Below are positions 56,076 to 64,000 of a DNA stretch of 64,000 nucleotides, in pieces. Positions within the stretch are counted from its first letter, which is position 1; each line of letters starts with the position of its first letter. Source of the stretch: Alentia gelatinosa (taxonomy: Eukaryota > Annelida > Polychaeta > Phyllodocida > Polynoidae); contig OX465584.1 of the NCBI GenBank assembly GCA_950022655.1, forward strand, positions 43,444,723 through 43,508,722. Direction: 5' to 3'. The translations under genes were made by a program, and so were the position numbers. The notes below the pieces were generated by a model. That model worked only from the letters and a program-made list of their open reading frames with translations, searched no databases and was not told the origin of the DNA.

Positions 56076-59000
56076 AATCTTATCTTATACAAGATTATCT
56101 ACAATGATTCTTCCCGAAGAACATTCGTTTGGCCAAACGCGCTCTTTTCAATGGTGGTTTACCATTCAGTTAGAGAACTCTAGAGGATTTAGCAGAATTC
56201 GTTGTAGTAGGATTCTTTGAGGCCACACGTCCGGGAAATGCCATGGGAGAAAGACCTGGATGTGAGGTTGTAAGTGGTGAACCCACCTATCAAGACAGGC
56301 TTTGCTGTGCCTATGTCAGAGTTGTGTAGTAAGCTCTCCAACACACTGCAACATGCGTGTGTGTCATGCGATATCTGAACCAGGTTCAATACCGTCAAAG
56401 GGCATACGATCCTTACACGAAGTATAACTTTTATCATGAGTTCCTGATACGTGTGCCCAGGGAACCAACGCACTGCCACGACTCCTCACGATGGAAACGT
56501 GCCTTAAGTGCTATTGGAGAGCACGTAGTGCTATGTGCGTCCACCACGTTCTCCTGCCTATCCCTAAAGGGACCCTAAGAAACAAATAAACCGCCAGCTG
56601 CCCTACGCCAAGCAATAGCTGTATATGAGAATGCACATCCCTGAAGGGTTAACGAACGTAATGCCTGACAAATGGAGCACGTGAAACTCCCTTTATACTA
56701 CAGTTCTAATAATTAGTATCTGCATCTTAATAGTAATAAAGATATGACTCGTGCGTGTAAGTCCCATTCCTTGCGAAGCCATAAAAACATATCGGTTGCA
56801 ATAGGTTAGGGCATCTATTTCCGTCTGTGCCCAGTCCAAGCCAGATAGCTTCCAACACATGGTCCATTAATATTGTTTTCAGTCAGTAATTGCGCTTTTC
56901 TGCTGGTGGATCAAGGCTATGACTAGTTATGTACCGTAGCTAGCCTTGGGATGGATCTGATAGGCCATGTCTATTGTATAGATTCACAAAGTGCCTTCGC
57001 CAAGAGCAGGTAAAAAAAGTTTATGGTCATAATACGGTCCACACGTCAAAGGTGACAATTGGTCAGTGATGTGAATACGAACTTGCCTTTTTGTATCCAT
57101 GTAGTACCCCTTATAGTATTATATGATGAATTATATCCCTACAACAAATAACGCAAAATACAGTTTTTGATCAGAATTATGGTGCACTATGAGTATAAAA
57201 CCAGCCACGCGTTGTTAGCTATCGAAACGTTTCACGTAAAGATCATTATATCTACAACTAAAGCAAAGAAGAACCTTCCCTGGATGTCTAACAGGTCCGC
57301 TCTTGAAATTGATACAGTATTGAGACAAGATCTCGTTCATCTTAGGCATTTAAGTTATAATCCTGATTCCTATTTATCACAAGCTCTTTACATATAAATA
57401 CATTTTCACTTATAAGTGATTAAGTCTGAGCTACACTCAAGCACATAGATACATTTCATGCGCCGGGTTAGTCGTTTTAAATTGATATTCACTCCGATCA
57501 CAGTTAGCGTTAATATGATCCTACTTCCAATTCCTAATCCTGAGGTTTGGTTCAGGGTTAGCTTCAATATGGGACTTTTAAGGCGGTATATCTGCTCTCA
57601 GCGCCACACCCCGTAAGCTGTCAGTTTGAATATCATCGCGGATGGTCCTGACACTGGATCTGGAGTCCCTCTAAATACTGAAACCCTATACACCAAATCT
57701 CAAAGCTGACAATGTTAATGTTTAAGATTTGCGCTCTGGCGAGTTGAGTTATTGCAGATGAAGGGAGTTTCACTTTGAGATGATAATTTTGATATTTTAT
57801 TCAATCCATCAAGATATAGAGTGTTTTGGGTGATATACAAGTGTCTGATTAAAGTGTCTAACTTCCTCGCAACATTCTAGTCAAATGTTTCAATCAGCAG
57901 GATAAAGTGCATCAAACACAAATGCTAGATAACAAAAGAGCCAAGTTGATAAAGTCCGCAATTACCTCAAAGGTTTCTGACATTTCAATGCAATTATCTA
58001 TATTCACCTTTTTCTGTATTTTAAACTTTAATTCGTCTGGTCAACGTTTTGCTATGTCCCAGTTCGAAATACGTTGTCTAGCATTGATGCCGGCTTAAGC
58101 TCATTGCTGTTTGAGATTAACCTGGAAATCACGTTACCAGCGGATCGTATTTTCCATAAGGTTTGGCAGGTAGCCTAAGGCATCAACCCTTCCTCTTCTG
58201 TGAAGACAAATTATGAAAGTGTTGAACAGAATTATGTTTCGAATACCCTGTTTCAATTATAACACTGCCACTAGAATTGTTACATACGAAACATGCCACT
58301 GCTGTTTTTATCGTTTGCACCATAGATACATAGATAAAAGAAATTAAAAGCCGAACCGAACGTAAAAGATATTTATAAAAAGAGTTAAAAATTATAACAA
58401 ATGATACCCAAGCGGGTTATAGAAACGTTTTGTAATAAAATATTATTTTGTAATATAAGATTGGATTTCCCATATAACAGGGACTTAGATTATGAATACC
58501 AATTGAAATAACAAGGACCAGATTATCCGTCATAGACAGATAAGGCTCAGCTAATACTTATCAGTTATAGAAAATTGAAAGAATCACGAAGTTACGGGGT
58601 AACGATGGCTAACGTTATTCATCTAAGCTTTTGGGGTTTATTCACTGGGAACTTATTTCTCTATATACCTTGGAATATTTCTCTATTTCTCTATATACCT
58701 TGGAATATTGATAAATATTGTGATCTGTTGATCTCTGATCAGTGGGATAATCATGTCGACACTAATCGGGTAACTACAGCTATATGTTATTCTCGTGCAT
58801 CTAAGCTCCCATCTAAATGATCTATGCACATGGCGTCACTTGGTCAATCTTGGTATGAAAACAACAGCCTATATGAAAACGTGAGCCTTGCCATGGAAAC
58901 TGTAGTCATAACACTCGCACCAAAGGTATGTAACTATAGAATGCTCAGACATAGGTATACAGGAATCGCTGCTGCAGAATCACCTCCTACCTCAATGGTG

Positions 59001-59317
59001 GAAATGACTCCCTGGGGGCTCATTCTGCTATTGTAAGGCCTCTTTTCTATCTTCTCAGACAATGTAGCTTGACGTCCTCATGCTTCCTTACAATCTCACA
59101 ATCTGATCCAATGACTCATCATCTCTTATGTCTACAATAGAATGCCACCGTCTTTGAATTGAGAATCTTTAAACTGAGATGCCACATCAGCAAAAGCAAA
59201 CTCATGATCCATCTTGGGCAAAAAATATGAATAATGATCTATTGAGAACTATGAGGAGCACAATCAAGCTGTGCCCCTGATCACCTTACAGTGGGCCAGA
59301 TTCTGAAAGATAGCCCA
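56076..59317. other. No recognisable gene
   Basis: AT-rich with unsupported short frames (56189-56479, 56357-56578, 57167-57397, 57907-58098, 58824-59036). A perfect 25-base direct repeat of ATTTCTCTATATACCTTGG with period 30 occurs at 58655-58709. Confidence 0.35.
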
Positions 59318-60127
59318 GGGCCCTGTTTTTCAGTCACGATATCCTCTTTGTAAGATATCTTACAGCTGTCAGTGTACTATAGATAAGACATCTTTGGGGA
59401 TCGGCCAACGATTGTCCGTCAAGAGCACTTAGGCTGCAGTCAGGTGTACTATAGATAAGACATCTTTAGGGTCATGTGGTTCCAAATGTCTTCCAAAGTG
59501 TCTTAGACCTAAGACATCTATGGACATGTCGTACAGAATGCGCAACTTCACTTCCCGTAGGAATTAAGCAATGACATTATAACACGAGTAAGGTCTACAT
59601 ATAACCTATAATCGTACCAAATATGAAGAAAATCGGCGGCACCGTTCCGAAGATATCGGCGTTTGAAGTTCGTCATAGCAATCTCTGCTCTGGTGGCCAG
59701 TGTACCCCTACGCTCACGTGACTCTAATTTATGCAGTGACCTCGAGTTCACTGGAGGTGGGAGGGTGCAATGGCCAGAGCAGACTTTTGCTATGACGAAG
59801 TTCAAACGCCGATATCTTCAAAACAGTGCGGCCCATCTTCTTCATATTTGGTACGATTATAAGTTATATGTCTCCCTTACTCATGTTAAAATTTCATTCC
59901 TAGATTCGTATGGGAAGCACGGGAAATCCTCTATATACACACAGTGAGCTTTGATAGAGCCTGAGACAGTTCTAGACTTGAGACACTTTTAGCGGCGATT
60001 GAGCGCGCCGCACTGAGACCGTGTCTATAGCCCACCCGCCATTTTGTGTCTTGCAAATTGTCTTCCAATCGTGGAGACATCTTAGGGTATCGTTGGGCGA
60101 TTATGTCTTGACTGAAAAACAGGGCCC
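59318..60127. mobile_element. Foldback TIR element, family E, copy 2 (810 bases)
   Basis: Same ends (GGGCCCTGTTTTTCAGTCA and its inverse) and the same internal inverted arms (about 59590-59690 and 59790-59880) as copy 1 at 42935-43754. The paired frames 59548-59805 minus and 59663-59947 plus share a similar sequence because they read the two arms of the palindrome; they are not genes. Confidence 0.8.
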
Positions 60128-60814
60128 TGGAGTGGTTGCTCCACGTTTGCGATACCTTTGCAGATCACAGGATAGCGATTTGACGGCCTTACCAATGCTC
60201 CCGGAATTTAGCGGATCGCATAGCAATCGCATAGCCGTATTACAGCGTAAAATACAGCTTATAGCGATACCTTTTACGCGGACCTTCATACTAGGGTGGA
60301 TCGCATCACCACCAGCTATCCTGGTATTCCCACAAACGATAGGTGGTAGCATCACGACCCGTGCCCCCTCGATCTTATACCTTCAACAAACAACAATACA
60401 CACCACCATGTGTCAGGCCAGTTTGAATCAGGCTGCCTTCTGTATTCAATTAAAGAACTAAGGAACTTCACCTGTCTCATTCAGTGTGTTCCCCTGAATG
60501 TGTTGTATCGCTATCACATCATCAGAATTAGCAATACCGCATGATCCGCACGATACTATCCGATATTACAGGAGCATTGCTTTTCCTTTAGGATTGTTAA
60601 TGTAATCATTAAAATGGATTTGCGATCTATAATACAAGGGGTGGAGGTATAAAGCCCGGCGTCCTCATACTACGATTTGGCTCCGATATGGTTTACGATG
60701 GACCTCCCGATAAAAAAAATCAAAATCGCGTCGGAAGGTCACCTAATATCGAGGCAATTGACCACGTCTCTGCGATTCGCTACCGATGAAAAATTGGGGT
60801 TTAGCCCTTAAGCC

Positions 60815-61172
60815 GGGCTCCCACTATCCCGACACACTACAAAAAAGTTCTACGATCCTGCTACGATAAGAGATTTTCCAATCGTAGAGCTATCAGGAGG
60901 GCACTGTCGGAGTGTGTCGCAGTGCGTCGGAACGGGTTTAGAGGCAATAAAAAGAAAACCACAGTACCGACACAAGCTACGATTCAAGAGGTGCGCCAAT
61001 GCAAATCTCAGGCAAACAATCAATAATATTTATTAAAGATCCTTACTAAAAGAATAAAAATCATTCATTGAGATCTAAAAGTGAAATAATATCAATATGT
61101 CAGTTCCTGAATATGTAGTTGTAAAAATACCATTGGAAATATCAAAAATAAATGAGATATAACAAATAAAAG

Positions 61173-61251
<79 letters not shown>

Positions 61252-61552
61252 AGATAGATCTAAGATTTGTATATATATTCAATTGGCTAGGGACTCTTCC
61301 AGGGCAATTGCTGGCCGAAAACCACTGTATAGCCTACACATTATAGAGAATGCTCCGACACGGCATTTCTATCGAAACACTATCGGAGTGTGTCGGAGTA
61401 TGTCGGAATGTGTCGTAGTACTCATCGGAACACAAAACCCATTTCCACGATAGAGCTGTTCCTTCCGACAAAAATTTCATTTTTCATCGGAACGCTTGTC
61501 GTAAGGCTATCGTAGTGTGTCGGAGGCGCAAATCGGGATAGTGGGAGACCCC
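60815..61552. mobile_element. TIR element, family D, copy 2
   Basis: Left end GGGCTCCCACTATCCCGACACAC; right end (inverted) GGGGTCTCCCACTATCCCGAT. Repeated CGGAGTGTGTCGGA motifs lie inside. A long (TA)n tract lies in the middle. Related to 30432-31966. Confidence 0.65.
61175..61249. repeat. (TA)n microsatellite
   Basis: About 75 bases of uninterrupted TA, inside the family D element. Confidence 0.95.
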
Positions 61553-62318
61553 TTTTACGATGCGTGGTGAATTGATATGTCTTGACATATGTCTACGCTT
61601 TTGCACCATCCCGACATCTCTTCTATATTTTTTTCTATATCGGTGCCATATCGGTAGGTTAAAACTGCGCCCCTCCTGTTACGTGGAGAAGGGGGTTATT
61701 AAACGGAGTGAACCAGCTTCGGCTTGATAGTCGCTATATTAATATGCTAATACTTATGCCTGGCGTTCACTGAGCTTCCAATGAACTATGATAGAGTTTA
61801 CGATGCCTGAAACGGGGTGCATCCTCGGGTGTATCGGCCACGGATTAATGCTGATTTTCCAACGCGATATCGATTTTGCGTCGGAAGATGCATATAAGGC
61901 CTATTTTAGTACATGGTGAGCTCAGTGGACGCCGGAACTTGGCAATCTGCGAATAGCACCGGAAGGTTAGACATACCTCACACTCCATACGAATAATGAT
62001 ATAGAGATAAATATGATTTCCATCTGTCATTTTTGGAATGTCAGGCTTTCCCTGTAAACATTTCATATAATTTTTTCCGTTCCGATGGATGGTTAGTTCC
62101 GCGGTTGGGAAAAAAAATTCTTTCCCTGTAAACATGTCACATAATTATTTCTTCTCGGTGATGACATTAGAGCAATTATTTAGTACATGTATATTGGATG
62201 GTTCTGTAATAAATGGAGATATTATTCCTGCAATGTGAGCTATTTCCAATACGGTTCTGACAAAATTAGAAATGAGAATGATGCCTACAACAGGTGATAA
62301 GCATACCGTAAAGTGGGA
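61553..62318. other. No recognisable gene; repeat remnants
   Basis: 61780-61945 resembles the end of family C (TTTGCGTCGGAAG, TCAGTGGACGCCGG). A 16-base TTTCCCTGTAAACATT-type sequence occurs twice (62046, 62123). The minus frame 61845-62135 is unsupported. Confidence 0.35.
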
Positions 62319-62728
62319 AACACACTGTACGATTTCCTTCCCACCGATTAACTCCCTAAATCGTAAGGGCATTTTAACTAGTCTCAGGCGAATTTGGAAG
62401 GGCCATTTCTGCTCAACCAGCAACTGATTATGGGCCAAAATCGGTAGGCACCACGGGGGTATTTCTTAAACTCCGTTGTCACCGACAACGGGAAGGAACA
62501 GATTCCTTAATTTATCGGTCCCGATTTCGGAACATTAGAGTGCAATTTATCGGCAACAAAGGTACATCACCATTGGGGGGATTTTGAAATTGTAGGCAAA
62601 GTTCTGGGGGGGGGGGGGGGGGTGCCACACTGACCGACTCAATTTCTAGGCCTCGCCTGAGCTTAAGATTGTTCTTTTTTAGCCGAGAAAGGAACATTCA
62701 TGTTCCGAAATCGTACAGTGTGTAAGGG
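62319..62728. mobile_element. Short TIR element, about 410 bases
   Basis: ACACACTGTACGATTTC near 62321 is inverted as GAAATCGTACAGTGTGT near 62707. The interior contains CGATTTCGGAAC and GTTCCGAAATCG-type sequence and a run of 17 G. No coding capacity. Confidence 0.5.
62606..62622 (+). repeat. Homopolymer run of 17 G
   Basis: Uninterrupted G run inside the TIR element. Length in the real genome is uncertain because such runs are error-prone in sequencing. Confidence 0.9.
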
Positions 62729-64000
62729 CCTTCAGTAAATAAAACAAGAGTTGTCTAGCGAACATCTGGACATTATCAATATTCGGTTTCAACTAATGGT
62801 TCATGTGATAAAAGCAGGTAGGTTGGTTCTATACACTTCTCCATAATATTTTTTTATTCAGTGAGAACCAAGGACAAACATACATTTGCTAGAATACAAT
62901 AGCGTTCTTCCATGCATAGGTCTTAACAGTGGAGTCGGACACAGAGGTGAAAGGAAACAAAAAGAAAGAAATGGATAGAATCCCAGAAACATATAGAAGA
63001 GATATGGCTTTAAATTGAAATTCCTCGTAGATATGCGCGATACTTTCTCTGACTGTCTTCTTCGTGCCTTATCTAATAGCTCTACAGAAGATCCATAATA
63101 TCTTTGTCACAATCAGAGAATGCGCTAGCTGTTTCTCATTGGAACCGTCGGATTCCTTTGTCTGTGTATAGCATATTAATGTCAGTATACATTCGCAATC
63201 CAGCTAGGATTGATATTATGCTCTGGGAACTTGATCCACCGGAATACTTTTAACAAAACGCACATATATTGGTAATACCATTGTAAAATCATATACGCTC
63301 CTATATCTAATGAAGTATCCAAAGAATTCTGACGTGGATAATGTGTACTTTTTGCATTATTCCCCTCATTGTCGCCTACTTTGAGGGCCTACTCTTTGGA
63401 GAATTACTGAAATGATCAAAAGACAGTTTCAACAAACCATGGTCGTATTTCTATAGGTTCCAAGAGAGAAGCGGTATATCAAGCATGCTTAATTTATCAA
63501 TGTCACACAAACCAAACACAAAGATGGAGGGACACACACACACAAAAGATTCTCCTATGAGAGGGAGCAGAAGGACCAGGAGATATTACACAAAAGTATA
63601 CGTTTGTGAACATTATGAAAATCCGCGAGGATGTAATGTTCAACCTCTCCACTCGAACTCATGAGGGTTTCCTCTGGCTCTTCTAGCTTCGTATTTGCCA
63701 TATTTTCCCAGGAGGTTTAGTGATGTTACCTTTGTCCTCTCAGCAAGAGTTTGTATCGAATCAGAAACATGATATGAATTATCGCATCAACAGCAAAGGA
63801 GGCGACGCAGGAAGGAGATGGAAAGTGCCAAAGCAAAGCAAAGAGCCTTTAGAGGGATAGAATATGAGAGCCTTGTAGCCACTGGGAAGGGACCCTTTGT
63901 ATGTTTTCCGTACTTTCCTTATTTGCTTGCTACGGGAAGAAATACCTCTGTAATAATCCAGTAAAAGCTTCATTTATAAACCCAACCGAGGATGTTCAAC
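62729..64000. other. No recognisable gene
   Basis: AT-rich to the end of the window. The minus frame 63779-63973 has no recognisable domain. Confidence 0.35.

Noticed and set aside
59548..59947. Two opposite-strand frames with similar protein sequence
   Set aside because: They read the two arms of the palindrome in family E; the similarity is a by-product of the inverted repeat.

Overview
The window is eukaryotic nuclear DNA: AT-rich, gene-poor, full of mobile-element remains, with GT-AG splice signals and a 200-base assembly gap. The clearest host gene encodes a precursor of many short amidated peptides ending in Asp-Leu-amide. Together with a Ngaro/PAT-type tyrosine-recombinase retrotransposon, this suggests a lophotrochozoan invertebrate (annelid, mollusc, brachiopod or relative). 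I cannot name the species.

Layout. About 1.8-3.0 kb holds a terminal-inverted-repeat element and a 5'-truncated LINE with a poly(A) tail and target-site duplication. At 6.1-6.4 kb a minus-strand terminal coding exon is inferred from a strong splice acceptor and 91 open codons; it has no start codon of its own. From 8.4 to 13.8 kb lies a complete minus-strand Ngaro-like retrotransposon (gag, RT-RNase H, tyrosine recombinase) with identical split direct repeats, so it is a recent and possibly active insertion. From 14.9 to 24.5 kb are several short TIR elements, TG-rich low-complexity tracts and an AT-rich stretch that looks like cis-regulatory DNA. From 24.5 to 36.4 kb there are only weak coding candidates, among them a small membrane-protein frame at 27.4 kb with a poly(A) signal, plus a further TIR element and a CpG-rich patch at 32.8 kb. 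A gap lies at 36.4 kb.

A dense cluster of CRE-like sites with an ETS site lies at 40.5 kb. Two copies of an 0.8-kb foldback element (42.9 and 59.3 kb) bracket the neuropeptide gene. That gene is on the minus strand: a candidate TATA-driven 5' non-coding exon near 48.5 kb, a 5' UTR intron of about 2.1 kb, the main coding exon at 45.4-46.3 kb, and then a strong splice donor. The downstream coding end is therefore not settled; a candidate terminal exon with a poly(A) signal lies at 44.8 kb. CpG-rich promoter-like islands with CCAAT, NRF1 and ETS motifs lie at 49.8 and 54.5-55.0 kb. The last 9 kb is mostly repeats.

The most interesting item is the FRxDLamide precursor: 17 amidated peptides of nine forms, dominated by FSGFRGDLamide, with acidic spacers. 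All statements rest on reading the sequence; no database search was run.
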